Part shown: one piece after another, positions 38,764-46,394 of the stretch
Layout of the letters: every line of letters starts with the position of its first letter
Numbering within the stretch: position 1 is the first letter of the stretch
IMG/VR virus record: IMGVR_UViG_3300030688_001310
Span: 1-47,651 of that record
DNA: 47,651 nucleotides
DNA from: a virus
Direction: 5' to 3' (one strand)
Notes under the pieces: generated by a model
The model's database searches: none
The model's input: the letters and a program-made list of their open reading frames with translations, nothing else
Told to the model about the DNA's origin: nothing
Program-made: the position numbers and the translations under genes

Positions 38764-39696
38764 TTCGGTTTCTCCATCGTCAGATGCGAGGTGATCGGCC
38801 AGAAATTTGGCCATGGCATCGCCCGGCGCGCCGCTGGTGTCAGCGAGACCGTTCGACAGGGCTTGCGCAGCAGTGAAAGTCCTACCCTTCGTGTCCCGAA
38901 CGGTCGTCTCGTCCATGCTGCGATTCCGGGACACGAGGCCCACGAAATGCTGATAAAGTTCGTCGACGCTGGCTTGCATCCGATCCCGATGATCGTCGCC
39001 GAGCGGGGCATAAGGGCTGCCTGCGGTCTTATCGCCACCCTCGGGAGCCGAGATCAGGGTCATCTTGACCCCAGCCTTGTCCATCGCCTTGGACACATCC
39101 ATGTGTCCGGTAACGACACCCACCGAACCCGCCCCGCCGGTGCGCGATACCGAAATGCAATCGGCCGGGGTCGCCAGGCTGTACGCTGCGGAATAGGCCG
39201 GCTCCGCGCTGGCGAGTACGGGCTTCGTTTTGGTCGCGACCATGTGGTCGACGAGATCGAAATTGCCGGCGGCGTGACCACCACTAGATGAGATTGAAAG
39301 ATGCACAGCCTTCACATTGGGATCGGCCATGCCGCGGTCCCATGCGCGCGAAAGGTACTGGTAACCCGTGGCCCAGGGGGTCGAATAACTGAAGCCGTTC
39401 AGAAGTGTGCCAGTCACCGGAATGGTGAGCACACCATCCTGCACATTATACGGACGGTACTGCGCGCGCCAATCATCGGCCGCAGGCCAAAACCCATCAT
39501 CGGTACTGCCACCAGCGGCGAGCATCTCAAGTCCATGGTCCATAATCGCCAGCTTTTGCGAGCAATCGGCGAGCCACGAGGCTTGGTCTGCGGCAACCAA
39601 TGCGACCGAGCCAGAGAAGGACGAGAGGAAAGCATCAACGCCCACGGGCACCTCCCGCGGCTTGCTTTGAAATGCAATCTTTGTGGCGAGTGTCAC
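38272..39696 (-). CDS. Head maturation protease, S49/SppA-like, with scaffold tail
   Basis: 474 residues from GTG 39696, which lies inside palindrome copy 14. An in-frame GTG at 39645 has a much better site (GGGAGG) and would remove 17 residues. The protease part is S49-type: VHLSISSSGGHAAGNFDLVD, then the catalytic A-Y-S-A-A-Y (S169 counted from 39696) and a downstream Lys region (KAGVKMTLISAPEGGDKTAG). The C-terminal about 160 residues are an Ala-rich scaffold. It cleaves capsid components during head maturation, as lambda gpC does. Confidence 0.8.
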   Translation of the reverse strand: MTLATKIAFQSKPREVPVGVDAFLSSFSGSVALVAADQASWLADCSQKLAIMDHGLEMLAAGGSTDDGFWPAADDWRAQYRPYNVQDGVLTIPVTGTLLNGFSYSTPWATGYQYLSRAWDRGMADPNVKAVHLSISSSGGHAAGNFDLVDHMVATKTKPVLASAEPAYSAAYSLATPADCISVSRTGGAGSVGVVTGHMDVSKAMDKAGVKMTLISAPEGGDKTAGSPYAPLGDDHRDRMQASVDELYQHFVGLVSRNRSMDETTVRDTKGRTFTAAQALSNGLADTSGAPGDAMAKFLADHLASDDGETEMSNQSSGTVDQAAHDTAVASARAEGHAAGVAEGTTAERTRIDAILNSPEAQTHPALARKIAFKQTMSAADAASFMADLPAETPAPSAAAPVAAVPAADPPVSAHANSNFAAAMGATGGAGVTPGGPEARVEDPDDAGSALSAAAAMGIPGLRSTQKLKDGPTR

Positions 39697-39709
39697 GCAA
39701 AAGTTGACT
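39691..39709. promoter_or_regulatory. 19-bp palindromic element, copy 14
   Basis: TGTCACGCAAAAGTTGACT, between the portal and protease genes; it covers the possible GTG at 39696. Confidence 0.75.
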
Positions 39710-39779
39710 TACGTCCAAAACTTGGCGACAAGGATCGCGCTTGAGAACCAACGGCGAGTCGTGACCCATGAGACGGAAG

Positions 39780-41417
39780 TCATCCATTGCTCTTGCCTTT
39801 CGCCTTCCCACCCTGGAAACCGCTGGCGCTCTGCCCGCTGTCTTGCTGGCCAAGTGTGCCGGTGGTGGCGTTCATCATGTCGGACGACACGTTTTGCAGG
39901 ATGCCCAACTTGTCCATCATCTCGCGCTCGCGCTGGATCTGGGCGAACAGCTTGCGCCAATCCATACCGAGGCGGGCCGCCTCTCGCTGATAGCTCGAGA
40001 TGCCGAAAATAATGCGCTGGATCGCGGCCTGCGTTTCCTTAAGCTCATCTACCTGGCCACGGCTCGCACCAATCCATTCGGCCTGCGTGTATGCGTCGAA
40101 GAACAGGCCGAGCCGCCCGTTGGCATCATAAATCGACGGGCACTTGCGGGTCAGCGACGTGATCTGGCCTGCGTTGACGGCTTCCTCGAACCACAGGCGG
40201 TATATCTGGTTGGCGAAAGCGTCGGTGCCCCGCCGCTTCTTGGACTGCATGCCCTTCCACGTCTCGACCGCTCCCGCGCGGAACGAGGCATAATTGACAT
40301 GGCTATAGTCCCGCGAAAGCTGCTCATAGCTGACGCCGAGGTTGGCCGAGAGATAGCGCAGCAGGGACGCTTCAAAGTTCGTCCCCATCGCATCGCTGCC
40401 GCCGGCCGGACGAAGTTGCAGCTTCGTCCCAGGGAACAGATGGGGGATTTTCACCCCGTCGATCGCGATGTTCTTGGCGCCCTTCGCGTAGGCCCCCACC
40501 GCCGCGAGATAACCTTGCGCGTACTGGGTGATCATCTTCTCAAACGCGACTTCCGAGACGTTGCCGCCCCCAAGCTGTGTCATCACCGTTTCACTCGGCA
40601 AATCGGATTCAATCGTGGCCGCATACGTCGCGTTGACCACGGCATTCTGCAGCACGACGTCCCGATATCGCTTCGTCATCCGCATCTCTTTGAGTGCGGA
40701 AACCATGGTGGAAACGCCGCGCGATTGATCGACGCGCCAGCGATCGACAATGTGGATGACCTTCGGGCGCCCCCAGGGCTCACGGGCAGGCACCCGCTGC
40801 CAAGTGTAGGCGTCGATGCTGGCGATCGAGGAAAAGTCAACGGGATGGGCCTTGCGGATATGGTATCCGATCGGCACCCCATCATTGTTCTTCTCGACCC
40901 CGCCGCGCAGGTTCGGGTTATCCCACTGGCCGTAAGGGTTCGACAGCCGGTCAGTATCGATCATCTGGATCGCCGTGCCGAACGGACGCCCATCGCTCAT
41001 CCACTCGGACGAGGCGAGGATCTCGCTGCCCGACACCATCAGGCCGGCAGCCATGCGGACCATCGACGTGAAGTCGTGGGCCATGGTTTTATCGATCCAA
41101 TGGCTGGGGCTATCGGCCCAAACCTGGAACTTCGATTCAACCTCGCGCTGGAATTCCTCGGCCCATGTGGAATCCAGCCCCAGCACCTCGAGATTGGGGT
41201 GGCAGTTCAGCAGGTAATGCGATCCGACAATGTTGTCTTTGTGGATCTCGGAACCAGCGAACACGTAGGAGTCGTTGCGGATGCTGTCGCGCACGCGGGC
41301 GTCCAGCAACGGTTTATCGTTCAGGATATCGAAATCGGCCGAGGTCAGCGATGGCTGCCACAAGGCCAGGGTCTCGTCGAAACGCTGGGCGCCCTCATAG
41401 GCACCGCCGACCATCAT
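39780..41417 (-). CDS. Portal protein, lambda GpB family
   Basis: 545 residues from ATG 41417. The open frame continues to 41498, but that ATG lacks a ribosome-binding site, whereas 41417 has AGGA ten bases upstream and lies 21 bases after palindrome copy 15. The protein then begins MMVGGAYEGAQRFDETLALW, as usual for the family. Further features are DYSHVNYASFRAGAVETWKG and WFEEAVNAGQI. Twelve copies form the vertex through which DNA enters and leaves. Confidence 0.85.
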   Translation of the reverse strand: MMVGGAYEGAQRFDETLALWQPSLTSADFDILNDKPLLDARVRDSIRNDSYVFAGSEIHKDNIVGSHYLLNCHPNLEVLGLDSTWAEEFQREVESKFQVWADSPSHWIDKTMAHDFTSMVRMAAGLMVSGSEILASSEWMSDGRPFGTAIQMIDTDRLSNPYGQWDNPNLRGGVEKNNDGVPIGYHIRKAHPVDFSSIASIDAYTWQRVPAREPWGRPKVIHIVDRWRVDQSRGVSTMVSALKEMRMTKRYRDVVLQNAVVNATYAATIESDLPSETVMTQLGGGNVSEVAFEKMITQYAQGYLAAVGAYAKGAKNIAIDGVKIPHLFPGTKLQLRPAGGSDAMGTNFEASLLRYLSANLGVSYEQLSRDYSHVNYASFRAGAVETWKGMQSKKRRGTDAFANQIYRLWFEEAVNAGQITSLTRKCPSIYDANGRLGLFFDAYTQAEWIGASRGQVDELKETQAAIQRIIFGISSYQREAARLGMDWRKLFAQIQREREMMDKLGILQNVSSDMMNATTGTLGQQDSGQSASGFQGGKAKGKSNG

Positions 41418-41438
41418 GTCGGGCCCATCCTGCCGGGG

Positions 41439-41457
41439 GGTCACGAAAGAAGTGACT
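41439..41457. promoter_or_regulatory. 19-bp palindromic element, copy 15
   Basis: GGTCACGAAAGAAGTGACT. It would lie inside the portal frame if translation began at 41498, but upstream of the preferred start at 41417. Confidence 0.8.
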
Positions 41458-41501
41458 TGCGGGGGGCCGATCAGGTCATGATCTTCCTGGGTGAGCATCG
41501 C

Positions 41502-41717
41502 TTAGAACCAGGGCCGCATGGGACGATTGACCCGGCTATGCGGGTTCAATTTGTCCTCAAGGGACGTAATGTAGTCTTGCAGCTTATTGGCGTTAACCTG
41601 CGTATATTGCACGGTTTCGCCGTTCTGGTCCTTGACCATAACCACCGAGCGGCCGGTCATCAACAGATGATAGGCCTCACGCGCTTCCGACAGCAATTGG
41701 GCAATCGTGCTCTGCAC
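41502..41717 (-). CDS. Head-tail connector, gpW-like
   Basis: 71 residues from GTG 41717 with AAGGAG eight bases upstream. The pattern (IAQLLSEAREAYHLLMTGRS, VMVKDQNGETVQYTQVNANK, then LQDYITSLEDKL) matches lambda gpW, which attaches under the portal to complete the head. It lies between terminase and portal as in lambda. Palindrome copy 16 lies about 47 bases upstream. Confidence 0.85.
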   Translation of the reverse strand: MQSTIAQLLSEAREAYHLLMTGRSVVMVKDQNGETVQYTQVNANKLQDYITSLEDKLNPHSRVNRPMRPWF

Positions 41718-41729
41718 GCGGCGTGCTCC

Positions 41730-43817
41730 TTACGCCAATTGGGAAGCGAGACTTTCTAGGCTAATATCACTCTTTTGGTGACTGTCAAACGGCTTGGCCG
41801 CATTTTCGGCGAACACAAGATCATTCTGCTCCCAGCCATCGGCCCAGCCAGGGGGATATTCCCAATTGATATGATCGAGGTTGGGGGAGACCTGGCGCCC
41901 GTTCAACGCGACGGAATAAGCGTAATAGAGCAGATCCCATGCCTCGTTGCGCCGCGACCCGATTTTTATCCAGCCCTTGTCCGTTCGCGTTTCGGCGCAA
42001 AGCTGGGAATACAGCCAGTCGGGCATCCAGTGCGGAAAGTTCACCATGCCACCGCCGGGTGTCTCGCGGCCAAGCCGATTTGCCGCGACGTCCTTCATCA
42101 GGTTCGAGTTGATGAACAGCACTGGGATATCGCCGCGGGCGAGCGCCATGCGATCCTTCTTCTGAGAGTCCGGGTATCCGACGTGGACGCGCGGCGCGGA
42201 TTTGCTCGGCTCACCCTTGAGCAGTTGGAACCGGATCGAAGCCTGATCCTCGCGGGTGTCCCGCAGCTTGCGCCAGAACTGGTATGCGTTCGCGGTGACG
42301 CCGGCCTTGCCGCCCGAGTCACAACCGATCGCCTTGACCGACATGCGCCGGCCCGACCCATCCGCGAGTGGATAGGAGCGCTCGATCACTTTTTCTATCA
42401 GGACATCCCAATCTTCCAGATAGGCCCCCGGGTCGAGCAACTCGCGTTCTCCGCGATCGTTGATGCGGGTCTCTGACCGGGTGATGCGATCGGAATCGAC
42501 GATCCAGACATCGCCCCCTTCGCCAAAACCATGCACTTGGTAGACGAATGCGCTTTTCTGGATATCGACGGTGGTGATCAGAAAGCGCACGCCCAGCGGC
42601 ACGGCGGGGTCGTCTGCGGTGCCACCCCAATCTTTCGCGCGCGCCTTGAGATGCTCTGGCAGACGCTCGAGCCGAGACGCTTGGGGAATATAGGCATCAC
42701 CCTGATCGGTGTTGGTGGTGACCTTGAGCGATTCTTCAGACCCAGTGTTCTCGAAATCCTGCTTGGCTTGCAGGTATTTGAGGACCAGCGATGTCCAATC
42801 CTGGAATGCTGCCGCCGGCCCCTTCAACCAGAAGCTCGAGATATCCGTGCGGCGCGGGCGCCCGACGATCTCGCCATCGGGTTGCCAGATCATACCATCC
42901 TTGATCCACCGGCCAGCGTTGTTCAGTTCACGCTTCAGCGCCGGGGGAATTGGGTAACCGCAATGGGGGCAGGGGAGGGTGACCTGCTCAGCGATTTCCA
43001 GCAGGTCGATAGTGTCGATGTCGGGGTAATCGAACATCGAAAAATTGGCCTCGAACTTCTCGTTGCACTGCGGGCATGGCCAATACCAGCGGCGGCGATC
43101 ACCGCGGTTATAGAGGGCGAGAATTCCGTCAACAGGGGGTGCCTCATGCGCGGATTTGGCCAGCCAGTTGGGGTCCTTGATCTCGAACCCGGGCGAGGAC
43201 TCCGCGACGCACATTCCGAACCGCTTGAAGGTCGTGGCGCGCTTTCGGGCCAGATCGTAAGGGTTACCTTCGCCGTCGACGTCCTGCGTCATGCGGTCGT
43301 AATCCATCAACCACAGGCGCGGGACAGTCTTGCCCGATAGCTCATTGATGGTCGGCCACTTGATCAGCAGCCGCATTCCCGACTTGAACCACTTGTCGAA
43401 CACGTTGTCGTTTTGCCGGCCGGGGACCAGCAATTCGCCCAAGGCCTTGGAATGGCGGAAAGCGCGTGCAAGATCGCCGAGAGACCAGTCGCGGGCCGTC
43501 GCTTGCGTCATGTGCAGCAGCATCATATCTGCCGGATCGCACTTGGCAGTGTGCAGCAAGTAATTGAAAAACATATCAGACTTGCCGGTACGCGCCGGCC
43601 CGGCAAAGATCATGCCGGTGAAGTCCAACGAGGTGGTCTCGTTCATCGGTTCGACGAGATATGGGGCAAACGTATTGTCCCAGTAGCCGACGAACGACCC
43701 TTGGTTGTTCAGGAAGCGATAACGCTCCGCGCACTCAGCCACGGTGACGCGCTCAGGCGGCCGAAGCATGCTCGCCGCCTGAGCGATCAGATGCTCAAGG
43801 GAGACATATGCCCCCAT
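41730..43817 (-). CDS. Terminase large subunit, GpA family
   Basis: 695 residues; start by TGATG overlap with the cytosine methyltransferase gene. The packaging ATPase motif GPARTGKS is at residues 73-80 (K79), and LWLMDYDRMT is a likely Walker B region. A Cys cluster follows (CPQC and CPHC, about 45 residues apart). The C-terminal nuclease region contains TTVDIQKSAFVYQVHGFGEG and late GCDSGGKAG. It cuts concatemers and pumps DNA into the prohead. Its tail end contains palindrome copy 16. Confidence 0.9.
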   Translation of the reverse strand: MGAYVSLEHLIAQAASMLRPPERVTVAECAERYRFLNNQGSFVGYWDNTFAPYLVEPMNETTSLDFTGMIFAGPARTGKSDMFFNYLLHTAKCDPADMMLLHMTQATARDWSLGDLARAFRHSKALGELLVPGRQNDNVFDKWFKSGMRLLIKWPTINELSGKTVPRLWLMDYDRMTQDVDGEGNPYDLARKRATTFKRFGMCVAESSPGFEIKDPNWLAKSAHEAPPVDGILALYNRGDRRRWYWPCPQCNEKFEANFSMFDYPDIDTIDLLEIAEQVTLPCPHCGYPIPPALKRELNNAGRWIKDGMIWQPDGEIVGRPRRTDISSFWLKGPAAAFQDWTSLVLKYLQAKQDFENTGSEESLKVTTNTDQGDAYIPQASRLERLPEHLKARAKDWGGTADDPAVPLGVRFLITTVDIQKSAFVYQVHGFGEGGDVWIVDSDRITRSETRINDRGERELLDPGAYLEDWDVLIEKVIERSYPLADGSGRRMSVKAIGCDSGGKAGVTANAYQFWRKLRDTREDQASIRFQLLKGEPSKSAPRVHVGYPDSQKKDRMALARGDIPVLFINSNLMKDVAANRLGRETPGGGMVNFPHWMPDWLYSQLCAETRTDKGWIKIGSRRNEAWDLLYYAYSVALNGRQVSPNLDHINWEYPPGWADGWEQNDLVFAENAAKPFDSHQKSDISLESLASQLA
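41765..41783. promoter_or_regulatory. 19-bp palindromic element, copy 16
   Basis: TATCACTCTTTTGGTGACT, within the last codons of the terminase gene and upstream of the gpW-like gene. Confidence 0.8.
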
Positions 43818-44887
43818 CAGATCAGATCCTCGTCGCTTACAAGCTCAAGGCGAGCAAGATCGCCAATCGCCTCAACTGCGGAGAGGATGAACGCCATTGC
43901 TGCGGGCGCGACGATCGCGTTGCCGGCACCTTTGAGGAGCCCTTGGCGCGATTTGCCTTCAAAGGTGCCGCCGCTATCCAATCGGAAGGCAGCCCCATCA
44001 ACCAGAGGGAATGTGCCGGGTTCAACTGGCCGCCACTTTCCATCCCGGCATCCGAGCCAGTCAACATCTCGCCAGAAACCGTTAGTCGGGCCGGGGTCGC
44101 CAGATGCGTCGCTACCGAAGTCAACGTGTCGAACTTGCCCCTCGACCACCGGGCCCCCGAGGACTCCGAGTCCTCGCTGCGTGTGGTCGGCCGGCCTGCC
44201 AATACCACCAATTCGTTCAATGGTGGCCCCTTCGCTCCCCGATCGTGCGGCCCCGCATTCGGTCGGCCCTTCCAATCCCTGGCCTGTGGACATGGCCAAC
44301 CGGCCAATGGCACCGTCTCTGGGAGCGCCATCGCGTTTTTCCGCGGCGACACCAGACCGCCCTTGATTGAATCGCTCACCAATGGAGTAGGCCACCCAGT
44401 AGTTCCGGTCTCGGATGTGCGGCGCGCCGATGCCCGCAGCCGGAAACGGGACACACCCGAAGGCGTAGTCCAAGGTTTCCAAGTCAGCGTGTACAAGGTC
44501 GACCCAAACTTCTGCGTTCTTGCTCGCAACCTGCTCTCCAGCAACGATTGCAGGACGGCACTGTTGGATGAGCCAATACCAGGTCGGCCACAAATGCCGC
44601 TCGTCAGCAAACCCATCTCCCTTGCCTGCCGCGCTGAAAGGCTGGCAGGGACAGGATCCTGTCCAGATGGGAGCGCTGTCTGGCCAACCAACGGATCGGA
44701 GAGCAAAAGACCAGACGCCGATCCCGGCAAAGAAATGGCATTGGGTGAATTCTCGCAGGTCATCAGGGCTGACGTCCTCAATTGATCTGTTGTCAACATA
44801 GCCGGGCGCAATCAACCCACGCGTGATTAGACCGCGAAGCCACTCGGCCGCATGGGGATCGAACTCATTATAATAGGCCCACGCCAT
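43817..44887 (-). CDS. DNA (cytosine-5) methyltransferase with DEDLI tail
   Basis: 356 residues. Motifs in order: [12 protein letters not shown] (SAM binding), [14 protein letters not shown] with catalytic C81, EQVAS (motif VI), IRDRNYWVA (motif VIII), a recognition region ending [20 protein letters not shown], and GNAIVAP (motif X). It methylates cytosine at C5. It is placed between the small and large terminase genes and coupled to both by TGATG overlaps. It ends VSDEDLI. Almost all of it is overlapped by another long same-strand frame (43837-44799) that also looks conserved. Confidence 0.85.
   Translation of the reverse strand: MAWAYYNEFDPHAAEWLRGLITRGLIAPGYVDNRSIEDVSPDDLREFTQCHFFAGIGVWSFALRSVGWPDSAPIWTGSCPCQPFSAAGKGDGFADERHLWPTWYWLIQQCRPAIVAGEQVASKNAEVWVDLVHADLETLDYAFGCVPFPAAGIGAPHIRDRNYWVAYSIGERFNQGRSGVAAEKRDGAPRDGAIGRLAMSTGQGLEGPTECGAARSGSEGATIERIGGIGRPADHTQRGLGVLGGPVVEGQVRHVDFGSDASGDPGPTNGFWRDVDWLGCRDGKWRPVEPGTFPLVDGAAFRLDSGGTFEGKSRQGLLKGAGNAIVAPAAMAFILSAVEAIGDLARLELVSDEDLI
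43837..44799 (-). CDS. Alternative-frame ORF inside the C5-methyltransferase gene (WPTP-type)
   Basis: About 320 residues from ATG 44799, in another frame of the same strand. I recognise its features from proteins annotated near C5 methyltransferases: [17 protein letters not shown], then [24 protein letters not shown], and [20 protein letters not shown], which recalls a C-terminal motif of cytosine methylases. The same DNA encodes YWVAYS and RDGKWRPVE in the methyltransferase frame. Long shadow frames are common in GC-rich DNA, so length is not evidence; only the family resemblance supports it. Whether it is translated is unknown. Confidence 0.35.
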   Translation of the reverse strand: MLTTDQLRTSALMTCENSPNAISLPGSASGLLLSDPLVGQTALPSGQDPVPASLSARQAREMGLLTSGICGRPGIGSSNSAVLQSLLESRLRARTQKFGSTLYTLTWKPWTTPSGVSRFRLRASARRTSETGTTGWPTPLVSDSIKGGLVSPRKNAMALPETVPLAGWPCPQARDWKGRPNAGPHDRGAKGPPLNELVVLAGRPTTRSEDSESSGARWSRGKFDTLTSVATHLATPARLTVSGEMLTGSDAGMESGGQLNPAHSLWLMGLPSDWIAAAPLKANRAKGSSKVPATRSSRPQQWRSSSPQLRRLAILLALSL

Positions 44888-45675
44888 CAGATCAGATCCT
44901 CATCTTCCGGCAAAAGAACTGGGTCCGGGGCAATCTGATTAATGATGACTTCGGGGTCTTTGATGGAACTCGGAGTCTGCTTACGTCCCGGCAGCGAGAC
45001 CATTTGCTGATAGATTTCGTCCATCAGCCCATCGACCATTACCTGGAATTTGGCCCGGGCTTCCGATGGCATTTCGCCATCTGGATCAAGATTATCGACC
45101 CATAGTTGCATGGATCCCTTGATCGTCTTGAACATTTCGGAAAGTACCGCGAACACCGCATCGGTTTTCCAGAGTTCGCCAGCGTTCTCTTCCCAGATTT
45201 GCCGTTTGCGCATTGCTGACCAGTAGGTGTCCTGCAATTGGACCGGCATGTCGCTGGTACGCAGACCGCGCATCCAGCGCGCAAATTTGTCGGGATCCGG
45301 GGGTGCCAACAGCGTGGTCGCCTGGACGAAGTCGAACAACTCGCGGTTGCCCTTGCTGATCGCGAGTGGCTTCAGGCCCGCCAGGCGCTTCCGAACGGTG
45401 CGACTGTCCACGCGAAAGGCTGAAGCGAGCCAAGCGATATTGACGCCCGACGACAACGACTCCGCGCGCACTGCGAATGTGCGGACCTGTTCCTCATCAA
45501 CGTCGTCGCCCATGCGCGCGAGGATGCGCTCCATGCGATCGGGGCGCTTCGACGGCGCGGGCATGCCGTCAATATCTACTTCCGGGAGGGAATTTTTGCG
45601 CGGGCGGCCGCGACCTCTTTTGGGGAGAGGATTCGCAACAGCCCAGTCGACGGCCTCGTCATCCGGTGACGGCAT
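44887..45675 (-). CDS. Terminase small subunit, Nu1-like, with DEDLI tail
   Basis: 262 residues from ATG 45675, overlapping the AlpA-like gene by 17 bases; the frame to 45732 is not needed. It has an AT-hook-like KRGRGRPRKN near residue 20 and a helix-turn-helix (VNIAWLASAFRVDSRTVRKR) about residues 75-110, then a helical C-terminus. It recognises the packaging site and recruits the large subunit. It ends LPEDEDLI and is coupled to the methyltransferase by TGATG. Confidence 0.7.
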   Translation of the reverse strand: MPSPDDEAVDWAVANPLPKRGRGRPRKNSLPEVDIDGMPAPSKRPDRMERILARMGDDVDEEQVRTFAVRAESLSSGVNIAWLASAFRVDSRTVRKRLAGLKPLAISKGNRELFDFVQATTLLAPPDPDKFARWMRGLRTSDMPVQLQDTYWSAMRKRQIWEENAGELWKTDAVFAVLSEMFKTIKGSMQLWVDNLDPDGEMPSEARAKFQVMVDGLMDEIYQQMVSLPGRKQTPSSIKDPEVIINQIAPDPVLLPEDEDLI

Positions 45676-45862
45676 CGGCGATCCGATCGCTGATCCACCG
45701 TTCGATCTCAGTTTTCCGCCAGACGGAAACACGGCCGAGTTTCAGCGGTTTGGGGAAGCGCTTTTCATCGATCAGGCGATAAATCATGCTGCGTCGGTAT
45801 CCGACACACCGGGACACGTCCGGCAAACGCATGAGGGTTTCGGCCAACATGTTTTTGACCAT
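45659..45862 (-). CDS. AlpA-family transcriptional regulator
   Basis: 67 residues from ATG 45862; ATG 45850 is an alternative. The longer frame to 45886 would run through palindrome copy 17. The sequence MRLPDVSRCVGYRRSMIYRL, then DEKRFPKPLKLGRVSVWRKT and EIERWI, is a MerR-like winged helix of the AlpA family, which often activates excision or controls integrase in temperate phages. It sits next to the integrase control region and directly downstream of a palindrome. Confidence 0.8.
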   Translation of the reverse strand: MVKNMLAETLMRLPDVSRCVGYRRSMIYRLIDEKRFPKPLKLGRVSVWRKTEIERWISDRIADAVTG

Positions 45863-45881
45863 AGTCACCAAAAAAGTGACA
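45863..45881. promoter_or_regulatory. 19-bp palindromic element, copy 17
   Basis: AGTCACCAAAAAAGTGACA, abutting the preferred ATG of the AlpA-like gene (45862). Confidence 0.8.
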
Positions 45882-45955
45882 CGCAACCTATTTATCTACG
45901 CTCAAAAATGGGCTATAGACTGATTCGCGCTAGCAGCGCATCCTCTCCCGAACTA

Positions 45956-45997
45956 GGCCACCAGAGCATGCCCCCGCTCTGGTGGCCTTTCTTTTTT
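45956..45997 (+). terminator. Strong rho-independent terminator, plus strand
   Basis: 12-bp perfect stem GGCCACCAGAGC/GCTCTGGTGGCC with an 8-base loop, followed by TTTCTTTTTT. No protein gene precedes it on the plus strand within reach, so it may end a small RNA starting near 45890 or read-through from elsewhere. Confidence 0.8.
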
Positions 45998-46015
45998 ATC
46001 ACCTTTTAGTTGACA
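45997..46015. promoter_or_regulatory. 19-bp palindromic element, copy 18
   Basis: TATCACCTTTTAGTTGACA. Its right arm supplies TTGACA, the -35 element of the promoter at 46010-46038. Confidence 0.75.
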
Positions 46016-46038
46016 TAAATCTTATTGGTTGGCATAAA
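46010..46038 (+). promoter_or_regulatory. Sigma-70-type promoter overlapping copy 18
   Basis: TTGACA (46010-46015), 17 bases, CATAAA (46033-46038). It points right, toward the structured region 46060-46400. A protein bound to palindrome copy 18 would cover the -35 box. Confidence 0.6.
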
Positions 46039-46094
46039 ACTCAAATCGCGAACGGCTGTTGGCCACCCTGCGATGGGTGGAGGATGTAGGAGCG

Positions 46095-46199
46095 ATGGCG
46101 AGGAAAGGCGGGCACGATGCCAAGGGTCTTCGCCGACAGATCTGGGATAAGACCGTAAAACCCGGATCAACCAGTTTCAGAGGTGAGCCTCCCCACTAG
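46095..46199 (+). CDS. Possible 34-aa basic peptide
   Basis: ATG 46095 follows GTAGGAG and the frame runs to TAG at 46197. The product is basic (MARKGGHDAKGLRRQIWDKT onward) with no known family. It lies downstream of the promoter at 46010-46038, within what otherwise looks like structured non-coding RNA. The short length makes coding uncertain. Confidence 0.3.
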   Translation: MARKGGHDAKGLRRQIWDKTVKPGSTSFRGEPPH

Positions 46200-46299
46200 A
46201 CAGGGCTTACGGCACCCCACGGGGACAAGGTGTCGGCCAGTCGGCAGGTATCCAGGGGAGCGCCCGGCTTCCCATCGCCGGCATCCGGGCATATAGGTT

Positions 46300-46394
46300 T
46301 CTAGCGACCCGCAGGTAATTCAGCGGGAGAAGTTGAACCAACCAACGGTGTTCATCGTGCCGGGGTTCAATTCCCCGGACTGCGGGTCGCTAGA
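46300..46394 (+). other. tRNA-like fold framed by a 15-bp inverted repeat
   Basis: A canonical T arm (CGGGG-TTCAATT-CCCCG) and a tRNA-like D arm (TAATTCAGCGGGAGAAG with the usual A14, G15, GG and A21) are present. The part between them pairs as TGAAC/GTTCA but leaves an 11-base loop instead of 7. The acceptor strand is a perfect 15-bp inverted repeat (46300-46314 with 46380-46394) with an unpaired A and no CCA. It is therefore a degenerate tRNA or a tRNA mimic, possibly an attachment site for the adjacent integrase. Confidence 0.5.

Noticed and set aside
39768-41759. 663-codon plus-strand frame opposite the portal gene
   Set aside because: Exactly mirrors the portal and gpW genes; no motif, no ribosome-binding site, and shadow-like residue composition.
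46346-46362. tRNA-Met (CAT anticodon) reading of the loop TTCATCG
   Set aside because: The stem needed for that loop uses bases that belong to the T stem, so a normal tRNA-Met fold is not possible.
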